From: Ignelater luminosus
Lineage: Eukaryota; Arthropoda; Insecta; Coleoptera; Elateridae
NCBI GenBank assembly: GCA_011009095.1
Contig: VTPC01001064.1
Location: 72,394-136,393, forward strand
Direction of reading: 5' to 3'
DNA: 64,000 bases
Of this stretch, positions 11,601 through 20,690 are shown one piece after another; the first letter of the stretch is position 1; every line of letters begins with the position of its first letter. The position numbers and the translations under genes are program-made. Under the pieces are notes generated by a model that worked only from the letters and a program-made list of their open reading frames with translations, made no database searches and was not told where the DNA came from.

Positions 11601-12600
11601 GGAAATAAGTTAACAAAGAGTTAAACTGTGCAATATTCTTGGACTACATAATACATAATAACGCGGATGCTGACATAAGCGTTGTTCGATGTAGCCGTGG
11701 GCTCATCGGACATTGTGTTGTGGTAAACAGCAGCGACAGAGGCAAAGGGTGTTGTGGGTCTGTTGGCGGTGACGACATCTTCGTGTCGTGTGATCAGTCG
11801 GCTTGCTCTAAACATTTTCTGGACCAGCGCGTGACGTTCAAAGTTGCAAAACTGGTGGGTTCCAATGGGAGGCTATCGAGACCCTCTCCCAAAAGGGCGT
11901 TTCCTTGTGGCTCTCAGGGGCATTCTGGAACAGGACAGTCCGGGACAGTGGGGGCTGCAGCTGCTGGCTGTCACATCTCGAAGTTGATGAGGGGGTGGCT
12001 TAAATGTCGGTGATTCCGACGGTAAACTCTTCAATGGTCGCCGGCATTACGAAGACACAACACACAATGTCGTCACGCAGTCGTCTTGTACAGCGTGTCC
12101 TTCAGACAAAACGGACCAGGAGTTGTTTCTTCCGTACGAACTCCGCAACGGATTCGCTGATTGTTTGACGCTGATTCTAAAGTGCCGCGCGTAGTTGCAC
12201 TTTCCGGATGAGGTTGTCGTATTTCGCCTTGAACAAGGTATTTAGTCCTTCTAAGCTTGTGGTCAGAGCTGCCTGCTGCTGGCACCAGGCTGTTCCCACG
12301 AAACTAGGCAGCGATTCGGTGTTGTTATTGATCCTCTGAGATGTACTTCAAATCCTCGAGGCAGACCTGGAAGAATCTCTAAGGATTCTCGTGGTCCAGA
12401 CCATGGAACTCCGATAGTGGAATGCGGTAGTGGTGCGGTGGTGAACGCGATGTGCTGTTGCTGTATTGTTACTGCTTCGGCTCCGGAACGCATTTCCACC
12501 GTCGGTCGTGGGTCGATTCCAGGTCCCTGAGTCTTTACGCCCCTAGTTGGAACGGTAATTGACACCAATTACCTTAAGCAACGTCAGCTTATTGAAACTG
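11600..12600 (-). pseudogene. GC-rich gypsy-type gag remnant
   Basis: This block is markedly GC-richer than its surroundings. On the minus strand it shows separate pieces typical of a gypsy-type Gag: a 'FHGLDHENP' segment near 12400, 'KAKYDNLIRKVQLRAAL' near 12230-12180 and 'ESVAEFVRKKQLLVRF' near 12150-12110. Together they resemble the retrotransposon gag core of many insect elements. The copy is broken, with multiple breaks, and its base composition suggests a different source element from the gag at 7.2-7.9 kb. No LTR was assigned. Confidence 0.5.
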
Positions 12601-13440
12601 TAGCTAGCTCATTACAGTCTTGAGGTTGCTGCGGCGCTTTGATAAGGCGTGGCTAGTTAACGTTGAGTATCATAAAAGAGTTCAATAGTTTATGTGTAAA
12701 TAAAAGACAGTTACAAGTTAGGTTAAGCTGTGGAGGTCTTGGTTACCTCAGAGGGTGAGAAGGTGTAGTAGTGGTAGGAACTGGAATGAAAGAGAGGAAT
12801 ATGCGGGGGTATCGGCCCTTAACGGTTCTAGCGTTGACTAATGATGGAATTGGCAAGGTCTGTCGAACCTTGCACATTTTTGTGCAAAAACGATCCTGAT
12901 GGCCCGTACCGTGTTCGTTTTAATTGTAACCTACCAGGTAGAATTGAAATAATAAAAAAATTGTTCAAGCGTTATTGCACAAATCTTGGTTTACTCTAAC
13001 TTTCAGTATGAGAAAAATGCAAAAGACAAGACTATTAAAGTATGGAATATGTTTGTCAAGGGAATCTTGTACTTCAAATCTTCTTCTCTTTGGCTTTTTC
13101 CGTTTTATTGTTAATTCTGATAGAGGACTCAATGTGATATCGTTTTGTGTAGTGCCCATTGGCACAGATTCGATCAGGCGAGGCGTTGCCACAAAGTCAT
13201 GACATGTTCTTCACTGTAATTTTTTGGTAGTTTTGTAACCTTAGCAGAAAGGCAATTTTCGTCTTTAAAAACAGTAGGAAGTAGGATCGGGTGGAAATAT
13301 GCCAGTAACTGTAGTTGCTTTCTCGTTTGCGGTCTTAAATAGTTATAAGTTGCTCAGGAAGAGTGATGACAACCAACTGTCAGCAACTTCATCATAATTT
13401 GCTTTCAGGATTTTGTAATGATGACAATGTAAGTTTCCTT
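12601..13440. other. Unassigned sequence
   Basis: Contains a 75-codon minus-strand frame (13192-12965) with a basic RKKPKRRR patch and no recognisable domain. The GC-richer part up to about 12930 may be untranslated or LTR sequence of the adjacent gag remnant. A short GTCT microsatellite lies just beyond, near 13535. Confidence 0.35.
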
Positions 13441-14160
13441 TGTACACGTAATGGCTGGTAAATTGACATGAGATTCATGACTGTCTAGTAGTGGCACTAA
13501 GATTCTCAATGCTCCTACGGGAAGGTATTGTATCTGTCTGTCTGTCTCTGTATTCGATTAGAATCCTTAACAATTTCAAATGATTTTTTTTCTATTCCTT
13601 TCACAATTTCCTTTTTTAATTGTTGATGTTTTTTGTGGGTACTTCTTTGTAATTTATCTTGAAAAATTCTTTTTTTTCCTTATTGCTTTATCTGCTCTAA
13701 CAATTCTGTTTTCCCTGTTTTCCTTGCGATTCTCTCTAAAGTTTTTCTTTTTTTAGTTATTCTCTCACAGCTGTAATGTTTTCTCCAAATAATTTTCATT
13801 TGTCGGCTTTTTTTTGCGTAATCTTGAAACGTCACGAGTCTATTTGCACGCTCATTGTAGACAATTGACTGAACTTTAAAGCAGTACGTTAGAAATTTCT
13901 TTTAATTCGCCCTTTTTCAGATTGTACATTTTCTGTCCCTCTTATTTAACGCCTTTTGGCGTTTCTCTTCTCTTATTTTCTCTTACAACTAGATATTTTC
14001 ATTCTGACTTTACTCTTACTACAAAATGGTCGTTAGGTATGTCAGCATTTGTAAGATTTCTGATATCGATTTTGTTACATCCGTGTTCAGCATCTGTGAT
14101 GACGAAGATTGTTCTCCCTTTTACCATTTCACCTGAATTTATTTTATCAAACTAAATGTC
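13440..14160 (-). pseudogene. Decayed LINE: end of the APE endonuclease and linker
   Basis: On the minus strand 14155-13900 reads with FVITDAEHGCNKIDIRN and then NADIPNDHFVVRVK. This resembles the end of apurinic-type LINE endonucleases (form '-ID-V--D-RH---I-DVR---G-N-DSDH-LV--K'), where the final DH pair is part of the active site. Downstream to about 13440 is a lysine-rich, stop-broken stretch that fits the linker before the reverse transcriptase. No RT blocks were recognised after it. The copy is old; clade not assigned. Confidence 0.45.
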
Positions 14161-15430
14161 ACTCTAAAATTTGTGATAATAATATTGGAGGATTTCCACG
14201 CAAAGTAAAATTACATCAACGCAATAATTAACAAATTTTTTCTGCCAGAATGTTTTATATTAACAATAAGAAGGAAAATAGTAGCATTTAACAAAAATAT
14301 CAAAATTGCTTGTTCTTTTAGTTATAAAAATTAACTATTGATTTTGTAATTCGCCATTGTCCTTCAGGAAAATTCTAAACAAGAGTTACCTGCTGGGTAG
14401 TAGAATGGAAAGATTCAGTGTGACATAACGAAGGCATTTATTTCCACCAGCTTTCTTTGTTCGCCGACTCGAAATATCGCTCTAGGTCACAGATCTTAAT
14501 CTTTTTAATCGTTTCTTCTCATTAGAGCTTTAATGAGGGAGATGATGATATATTTGTAGTGTCTGGAGTGCAAACTTCAGATTCATTGCAGCCTCGCCTT
14601 TTCTCTTCTTAGTAGTCGTCTCTTGAATATTCATTAAATTTGGCTCGGGTAAAAAAGGGAAATTTATTTTTCTTTACACAAAAGCCTCCCAGATACTTCA
14701 CTGAGGACATGCTCCTATGATAATGTGGTAATAGCGCGGAAAAGTTGTTAAGAAGAATTCAATTAAAAAATAATCTGTTGACTTTCATTTTTGAATGTCA
14801 GCAAAACATGAAGGCAGCAGTGTTCGTTGGTTTTTTAAAAAGAACAAAAATGATGACTTTAAGGTTTTTTTTGAGAAAGTTGAACATTTCTACTAGTATA
14901 AGGAAAGAAGTAATAATAATAGAAATTTCAATTTTGGGATTTGCAAGGCTTGCGAAAGTTGTTATATTGAATAAATAAAAAGTAAAAGAGATAAATTTAT
15001 TTCAAAAAAAGCATTGGGATATATGTTTCAAATTTGAATAAAACAACAAGGATTTAAATAAAACATTTATTTTTCGTTACCCTAGTAAATCCATCAGCAT
15101 GCATTTTTAACATTAACAAATTCCGCTAACAGTTGTCAATTCTCCATATTCCAATTCGCTAATTCAGTTTAGCAGATTTTAGTTCGTTTCGGCACCTACT
15201 TTGTTGTGCTTTACAAACAGTATTTTGAATTGTTAATTAGAACAAAATGGAACGCTCTTCCATATAAATATGTAATGGAGTTTAATGAAAAGAGTTGCAA
15301 ATTTACATTCAAATATTCAACTTGTTACTATTTATTCCTTTTTTTAGCGTCCTTGCAAATTCACCCCGCAAGAATTCTTTACAAGTTGGCGACTTTTTGA
15401 TTTGTAGAAAAGAGAAATTATTTACATTCT
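14161..15430. other. AT-rich spacer downstream of the hendecad cluster
   Basis: Two plus-strand frames of 64-77 codons lie here, without domains, signal peptides or conserved motifs. Position and composition fit intergenic DNA beyond the 3' end of the hendecad gene cluster. Confidence 0.45.
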
Positions 15431-15438
15431 TCCTGTAC

Positions 15439-15444
15439 TTTATT
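15439..15444 (-). terminator. Poly(A) signal AATAAA of hendecad gene A
   Basis: AATAAA on the minus strand, about 40 nt after the stop codon at 15486-15484. The spacing is normal for an animal polyadenylation signal, and it marks the likely 3' end of the cluster's last gene. Confidence 0.6.
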
Positions 15445-15483
15445 TTGTAAATGTCGATGTCCACTGTAAAGCAAAAACAATTT

Positions 15484-16170
15484 TTATTTTTTACAGTCAC
15501 CATTACCATTTTTATTATCACACCTACGTCTTCCCATTTGCTTCTTAAAATTATCCATCTTTTCTTTAGTGCATTCTTTAGAATTCACAGCCTCTTCTCT
15601 TGCTTCATCAACCAATTTTTTAAATGCATGCGTTGTATTTTTCTTTGAATTTTCAAAAACTTGTCTAGATTTCTCTTTAACCTTCTCAACAGCTTTTTTT
15701 GACATTTCTCTTGCCGTTCCAGCAGCTTCTTTTGATATTTCCTTGGTATGCTCTAAAAATCCCTTTGCTGAAGATTTTGCATCATCGAGTTTTTTTGCTG
15801 CTGTAGATTTGAAAGCAAAGTAGAAATCAATAATAATTTACTTTTATTATTTAGATGTACCTGATTTTTTAACGTCATCAATAGTTTTTTCGGCATGCTT
15901 CACAGCATTATCTACAGCCTTCTCAATTTCCACTTTAGTTTTTTCAGCAACTTTTGCAGCTTCCTTTTTAGCGTCTTCCACACCTTGCTTTACTTTTTCT
16001 TTGGCTTCCGACATAGTTTTACTGGCGGTCTCTTCGATTTTCTTGAAATTCTCATCAAACTTTTGTTTTCCTTCTTCGGCCGCTTGTTTAGACAGTTCTT
16101 TCACTGCGTCTACAGCTTCGCTGACTTTCTGTTCCACTTCTTCTTTTGTAACTTTCTTTTTGTCAGCCAT
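15484..16170 (-). CDS. Hendecad gene A: 208-aa LEA group 3-like helical protein, two exons
   Basis: Exon 1 is 16170-15861 and exon 2 is 15800-15484, joined across a 60-nt GT-AG intron. Unspliced, exon 1 would stop six codons into the intron. Spliced, the 208-residue product shows 17 uninterrupted 11-residue repeats from residue 7 to 193, for example KTMSEAKEKVK, KAVEKVKEKSR and EKMDNFKKQMG. Repeat position 3 is hydrophobic in 16 of 17 units and position 7 is Lys or Arg in 13. The tail (194-208) is basic with two cysteines. There is no signal peptide or membrane segment, so a soluble intracellular protein is expected. Such 11-mers typify LEA group 3 (LEA_4) proteins, which protect cells in drying, and also lipid-droplet and apolipoprotein helices. 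Function here is inferred from repeat architecture only. The ATG lies one codon after the stop of gene B. Confidence 0.75.
15801..15860 (-). other. Intron of hendecad gene A, NAGNAG acceptor
   Basis: The donor is TCAG/GTACAT and the acceptor is a pyrimidine-rich tract ending CTACAG/CAG. The acceptor is doubled (CAGCAG), so splicing could include or skip one alanine codon. Using the first AG keeps the 11-residue register of the protein intact; using the second removes one residue from it. Sixty nucleotides is within the usual minimal intron size of insects. Confidence 0.7.
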
Positions 16171-16173
16171 ATT

Positions 16174-17892
16174 TTACGTTACTTTAATGTGTTTTCTCAC
16201 TGGGAGTTGTTGTGGTTTATTGATGGTTTTAGTATTGAGGATTTTGTCGTTGCTTTTATCGCTTTGCTTGCTGATTTCACTTTTGGAATCTTCAATTAGT
16301 TTGTTGATTTCTTCTTTTGTGCCCTTTTTTGGTAGTTGCTTCAAGATGATTTTCTTTGCTTCAGTTGTTGGTTTACTGATTACCTTCTCAGATGAATCCT
16401 TGGATTCTTTAAGGTGTTTAACTAGTTCGCGTTTGATAGTTTTATTAGAGACTTCACCTGTTTGTTTCCTGATAGAAGCAGAAGTCTTAATAGTGTTGGT
16501 TTTTATTTTGGTGAATTCGTTTTTAATACCTTCGATTTCTCTTTTTGCTGCTGGAAGGACCCTTCTGGGAATTCTTCCTGTTATTAGTTTTATGTTCTCA
16601 ATGGCTTTCTTTAAATCTATATCGGCAATTTCAGAGAATTTTGCAGTTTGCTCCTTGAGTTCCTCAAAGGTTCTTTCAAGATCTCTTTTTGCTTCCAAAC
16701 TGCTATCTCTTCGGTTTGGTCGTTCGATAGATTTCGCTCTTGGTTGAATTGTTACCTTTTTGGGTTCTGATTTGATTTGTGTGGCGGATTTTGGTTTTTC
16801 TTGAATTGTAACTTTCCTAATTTCTGGTTTTGGAGTTTCTTGAGAAGTTTTCTTCTGGTTTTCAGGAGCCTTTACTATTTGTTTTTTGGGGTTAATGGAA
16901 TTTTTAGCAATTTTATTTTGAATTGGTTTTGTAGGATCTTCTTTTGTAGCTTCCTTGACGATACTTTTGACTACTTTGCTGATTTCTTGCTTAGTAGAAA
17001 GCTCGGATTTATTAGTTTTATTTTCAGATTTATTTTCCTCAGTCGAAGGTTTTTCGATTATCTTTTTAGTTGCGTTTTCTAAAATTTTCTTACTAATACC
17101 TCTAATGATTTCCTCCTCGGCAAATTCGAGTAATTCTTCTACACCACGTACAGATTCTTTAGGTTTCAATTCGCTTTTAACAGGTTTTAATTCGCTTTTA
17201 ACAGGTTTTAATTCGCTTTTAACAGGTTTCAATTCACTTTTCTCTTTATGTATTGTATTAGAGATGGTTTTGCTAATTCGCTCTTCAATTTTCCCTATGG
17301 GTTTATTGACTTCTTTTTGATTTGCTTCAACTTGCTGTTTGAGCTTTTTTACCCTATCGATGATTTTATTAATTTTACCTTTAGTATCGCTTGGAATCTT
17401 ATTAGATTCTACTTTTATGTCTTGATTTGGTTTCTTGGGTTCTTTCTTGGATCCCTTTTTTAGCTTGTCAATAGCCTGTGTAATTTTTCCCTTAACCTTT
17501 CCGATATTTTTATTAGTTTGTTTTTTATTTCCTCTAGAAGTAGAAGGTTTCTCCTCTTCAGTTTTTACAGCAGGAGTATTTTCTTTTGTTAAATTAACAG
17601 TCCTAAGAATTTCAATTTTAGTTCCAGCCACAAACTTATTGGTTTCTCTTTCTATTTCTTCAAATCTTTGTTGTAATTTACCTTTAGCTTCCGTAAATAT
17701 CTTGCTAGCAACTTCTTGAACCTCTTTAATATTTCTATCGAATTCTTTTTTCACCTCGTCTGCAATACGTTTTGCTTCTTCGAGGGCTTTTTCAGATTTT
17801 TCTTTAGATTCTACAAGGTCGAAGAGTTCTTCTTTGGTTAGGTTAACAAGATTTACTGGTTCTTTAGGTATTGTTGTATCCACTTTAGCCAT
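16174..17892 (-). CDS. Hendecad gene B: 572-aa lysine-rich helical protein
   Basis: An uninterrupted 572-codon frame, the longest in the window, starting ATGGCTAAAG. Residues 1-95 are related to the sister genes: VKKEFDRNIKEVQ at 47-59 matches VKKEFDRNLKEIQ of gene E and VKREFDKSIKEVQ of gene D, followed by hendecad-type helix. The middle (about 100-400) is low-complexity and rich in Lys, Glu, Ser and Pro, with four near-identical copies of SELKPVK at about 219-243. The last third returns to helical sequence (for example KRDLERTFEELKEQTAKF). There is no signal peptide, membrane segment or catalytic motif. It may be an LEA-like or cytoskeleton-like filamentous protein; function unknown. The stop TAA is followed in the same frame by AAT and then the ATG of gene A. 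A possible splice donor CCA/GTGAGA lies at about 16201-16196, so the true C-terminus is uncertain. Confidence 0.65.
   Translation of the reverse strand: MAKVDTTIPKEPVNLVNLTKEELFDLVESKEKSEKALEEAKRIADEVKKEFDRNIKEVQEVASKIFTEAKGKLQQRFEEIERETNKFVAGTKIEILRTVNLTKENTPAVKTEEEKPSTSRGNKKQTNKNIGKVKGKITQAIDKLKKGSKKEPKKPNQDIKVESNKIPSDTKGKINKIIDRVKKLKQQVEANQKEVNKPIGKIEERISKTISNTIHKEKSELKPVKSELKPVKSELKPVKSELKPKESVRGVEELLEFAEEEIIRGISKKILENATKKIIEKPSTEENKSENKTNKSELSTKQEISKVVKSIVKEATKEDPTKPIQNKIAKNSINPKKQIVKAPENQKKTSQETPKPEIRKVTIQEKPKSATQIKSEPKKVTIQPRAKSIERPNRRDSSLEAKRDLERTFEELKEQTAKFSEIADIDLKKAIENIKLITGRIPRRVLPAAKREIEGIKNEFTKIKTNTIKTSASIRKQTGEVSNKTIKRELVKHLKESKDSSEKVISKPTTEAKKIILKQLPKKGTKEEINKLIEDSKSEISKQSDKSNDKILNTKTINKPQQLPVRKHIKVT
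17165..17236 (-). repeat. 21-bp coding tandem repeat (SELKPVK)
   Basis: About three and a half tandem copies of a 21-bp unit inside gene B, encoding SELKPVK again and again. Copies are almost identical at the base level, which points to recent expansion, and the unit length keeps the reading frame. Confidence 0.9.
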
Positions 17893-18210
17893 TTAAACAT
17901 ACACAGACCGCTTTGTTAAATTTTGCACAACCTTTGGATGCCCCTAAAATTCATTTGGAAAATTTTACAGTTACATAAGCTCCTGAAGAATTATAAACAA
18001 TCAATGCATCAATTCTATTTGCCCTGAATTAAATAATAAATTTATACTTTATGGGAATTCACAAATAATTTTCAGCATTTCGGCTCAAAATGTTAATTAA
18101 TGACAGTTAAATTTAAAATAAAACGCTTTGATGTTGAGTATCTAGATTCTATTACATTTTTTTTTACAAAAATAAAACCTTCCGATTCAGAAAATTCAAA
18201 CCAAATCTAC
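17893..18210. other. Spacer between hendecad genes C and B
   Basis: About 320 bp of AT-rich sequence. On the minus strand it holds a TATAAA-like GTATAAATTT block near 18035-18045 and two possible splice acceptors (TTTAATTCAG and ATTTTAG). It could therefore be the promoter of gene B or an intron linking genes C and B. Sequence alone does not decide. Confidence 0.4.
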
Positions 18211-18807
18211 TTAAGTAACAAATATCCATAGATAATTTCTTTCTTTTTGTTTTTCTTTGTCTTCGGATGCTGCTTTACTAGATTCACCTTCACTTTTTCC
18301 TCCAGTTTCTGTAGATTCTTTCTTGGTGTCATCAGCGGAAGAAGTTGTCGCAATAGGTTCCTTTAAGTCGTCGATTACTTTGGAAATTTTATACTTAATT
18401 TTGTCGCTGAGACTGCTGGACTCATACTGATCATCTTTTAGTTTAGATGCAGACTGCTCAATTAATTCCTCTTCGTCAGATATTTTATTTTTCTTTTTCA
18501 CATTTTCACTTACTGTTTCAACTTTTATTGTAATTCGTTTTTCTCCTGGTTGTCTTGCGATCTCTTCTTTAATTCTCTCGAGTTCTCTTAATGCTTCTTC
18601 TTTTGTTTTCGGCGCGGCTGTATCTTCTTTTAAGTTATTAATATTAAACTCACTATCAGGCTTGTTATTTATTTTCTTCACTCCTAAATCTTCCTCAAAC
18701 TTCTCCAGCGCACCTTCCAAAACTGTACGAAGCTTCTCTTTAAATTCTCTTGCAATATTCAACGTCGCATTAGTGACTTCATAGAATCTCTTACCTAAAT
18801 CGTCCAT
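18211..18807 (-). CDS. Hendecad gene C: 198-aa acidic helical protein
   Basis: A 198-codon frame beginning MDDLGKRFYEVTNATLNI. The first ~50 residues are amphipathic helix (AREFKEKLRTVLEGALEKFE). The remainder is charged and low in complexity, with predicted helices around LRELERIKEEIARQ and DKIKYKISKVIDDLKEP and a Ser/Thr/Glu/Lys-rich end. There is no signal peptide or transmembrane segment. It resembles the C-terminal halves of its neighbours in composition more than in exact sequence. The ATG follows the TAA of gene D by three codons in the same frame, so genes D and C may be one transcript or one protein separated by a leaky or spliced-out stop. Function unknown. Confidence 0.6.
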   Translation of the reverse strand: MDDLGKRFYEVTNATLNIAREFKEKLRTVLEGALEKFEEDLGVKKINNKPDSEFNINNLKEDTAAPKTKEEALRELERIKEEIARQPGEKRITIKVETVSENVKKKNKISDEEELIEQSASKLKDDQYESSSLSDKIKYKISKVIDDLKEPIATTSSADDTKKESTETGGKSEGESSKAASEDKEKQKERNYLWIFVT

Positions 18808-18816
18808 AATTTTACT

Positions 18817-19173
18817 TTAGATACCCTTTTTCGACGTATCTGAAATAGATTTTCCTGTTTGTTTCCAAGCACGTCCTTTCTGAGCCGCTTGTTTGGCTGT
18901 TTGTTCAGCTTGCCTTCTAGCTTCCTCAAATCCCCTTTTATACCTTTGATGTTCCCTGGCACCCGTAAAACTGTCGCTTGGTACTCCTTGAACTTCTTTA
19001 ATGCTTTTATCAAACTCCCTTTTAACGTCTTCAGGAGTTTTCATAACCCCAGTGTCTGTCCTAGTTAATCTTCCATAGAAGTTCCTAACGTTACTACCAC
19101 GACCATCCAAAAGATTTTTTACTTTATTTGCAATTGATCCACAGGTAATTTTAATTAGTTCCGTCCAAGACAT
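18817..19173 (-). CDS. Hendecad gene D: 118-aa protein, paralogue of gene E
   Basis: It starts MSWTELIKITCGSIANKVK, clearly the same N-terminus as gene E (MYWIETFKISCNGFTNKLK), and both start codons sit in the shared context TTTGTAATGT. It goes on with VKREFDKSIKEVQ, the cluster's hallmark, then a shorter and more degenerate hendecad region (GFEEARRQAEQTAKQAAQKG). The end DTSKKGI is followed by TAA, AGT, AAA, ATT and then the ATG of gene C in the same frame. AAG/GTATCT just before the stop could act as a splice donor, as happens at the corresponding place in gene A. The degenerate helix may mean relaxed selection. Function unknown; LEA-like or lipid-binding helix by analogy. Confidence 0.6.
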   Translation of the reverse strand: MSWTELIKITCGSIANKVKNLLDGRGSNVRNFYGRLTRTDTGVMKTPEDVKREFDKSIKEVQGVPSDSFTGAREHQRYKRGFEEARRQAEQTAKQAAQKGRAWKQTGKSISDTSKKGI

Positions 19174-19248
19174 TACAAATTAAAAACGTTAAAATTATTA
19201 TACCGTGACAGTAGTTGTCTAGATTTCTTTTAATTTTGCAATTTTTAT

Positions 19249-19692
19249 CTATTCATGCATTTTTTTAGCGTCATCTATAACTTTCTTTAATCTATCAAGA
19301 GTTCGTTCCGTTTGTTTCCTAACACTATCTATAGCTTCAGTAATTTCCACTCGTGTTTGATCAGTTGCTTGCCTTTTAGCTTTTTCAAATTCTCTATGTA
19401 ATTCTTGAGCAGCCTGTGCTAAAGATTTCTTGGCAAATTCTTGAGCTTCCTTCAAGCTTCTATTGTTACCTTTTTTGGTTTCTTCAAATCCCTTTTTGAG
19501 TTCTCTTGTAAGTTGCACTAAAACCCTGTTGGTAGTCTCTTGAATTTCTTTAAGATTCCTATCAAATTCTTTTTTGACGTCTTCGTTCGATTTGCTGGAA
19601 TAGTTGCGTATGTTACAATTTTTACCAAATACTGTTTTTAGTTTATTTGTGAAACCGTTGCATGAAATTTTAAATGTTTCTATCCAATACAT
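19249..19692 (-). CDS. Hendecad gene E: 147-aa LEA group 3-like helical protein
   Basis: The frame is open to 19998, but the start chosen is the ATG at 19692. From there the sequence MYWIETFKISCNGFTNKLK and its TTTGTAATGT context match gene D, while the upstream in-frame residues have no counterpart. Residues 40-147 are about ten consecutive 11-residue units, for example KKEFDRNLKEI, QEFAKKSLAQA and TERTLDRLKKV, with leucine or phenylalanine at position 8 and charged residues around it. This is the expected pattern of a long amphipathic helix of LEA group 3 or perilipin type. It is first in the cluster in transcription order. No signal peptide or membrane segment. Activity not known. Confidence 0.7.
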   Translation of the reverse strand: MYWIETFKISCNGFTNKLKTVFGKNCNIRNYSSKSNEDVKKEFDRNLKEIQETTNRVLVQLTRELKKGFEETKKGNNRSLKEAQEFAKKSLAQAAQELHREFEKAKRQATDQTRVEITEAIDSVRKQTERTLDRLKKVIDDAKKMHE

Positions 19693-19699
19693 TACAAAA

Positions 19700-20690
19700 T
19701 GAAATGATGATGTGACGGAAATTTTGATTTTTTTTGTGACAGTGAATAACTTGATTTGGTTTGACTGAAATGCAGATTGTGACCTTGAACATTTTGCTGC
19801 AATTTTATTTAAAGGTCTTGTAAAGTAAAACTTGAAGATGGTATGTTCCAGTCTTACTATGAAAAGTTGCGCAAAATTTGAAAAACCTAGTTTTGAAGAA
19901 GAAAATGCTTTGATTCGGAGCATAAGCTTTCTGAACGGTTGACAGCACTCATCAGCGCCACGCTGTTTGCATTTGAGGTTAAGTAACAGTTGTTGCACCG
20001 AAACATGTCTGTCTAGTGAACGGCATATTGCTCTTTAATAATACGATGGCAGCACTTAATTACTGATTACTGCTCCTAAACAAAACCGTTTACACCTGAC
20101 GGTTTTTACTCAACAAAGTCTTTACTGAGAAAAACACGAGCGTTGTGATTTCTATTGGAGATTTAGAAAACTAGTATAAAGGTAAAGACAGTATTGTCAC
20201 AATAGTGAAGTACGTCATCAGAAATAGTCACAAATATTGTAAATCTTGATTTAAAGATATTAGTCAGCTTTGGCAACGTTGGTTGTGTTGGTTTTTCGCC
20301 TTCTCTTCCACCACTTCAATACATTCTAACGAGATTTAGCATTAAAAAACGGAGAACTTTATAAATTTTGTTAGAAATAAAAAGAATAAACTCCTTTATA
20401 CCTTCTGTTATATTTCAATGGACAAAAACTGGAAGGTGGGAATGAAATTGTTCAAGGGTTGAACAAGTCAACAAATCTCATATGCCACTTTTGTATATTA
20501 AAATTCTTTAAATAAATAAAGATGAAAGTTATACAATATGAGATGTTATTGCAGGTGATGTGAGGTTAGATAATTACTAGATAAAAAAAAATGCTTTTTG
20601 AATTTTCAGTTTTTTTTAAAGATTTGAGACAATATACAGTTATGAAGATATTCATGATACGCAAAGTGTGTTGCCTACCTACTTGTAGCG
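19700..20690. other. Upstream flank of the hendecad cluster
   Basis: No gene was recognised apart from the in-frame extension of gene E to 19998, which is judged non-coding. The promoter of gene E should lie in the first few hundred bases, but no unambiguous core element was picked out. Confidence 0.35.

Noticed and set aside
15895-17719. Long phenylalanine/serine-rich plus-strand frames opposite the hendecad genes, resembling membrane proteins
   Set aside because: They are the complement of Lys/Glu-rich coding sequence (AAA/GAA read as TTT/TTC). Codon pattern, paralogy and the splice sites support the minus strand.
19693-19998. N-terminal extension of hendecad gene E
   Set aside because: In frame, but without counterpart in gene D, whose start context and first residues match the ATG at 19692.
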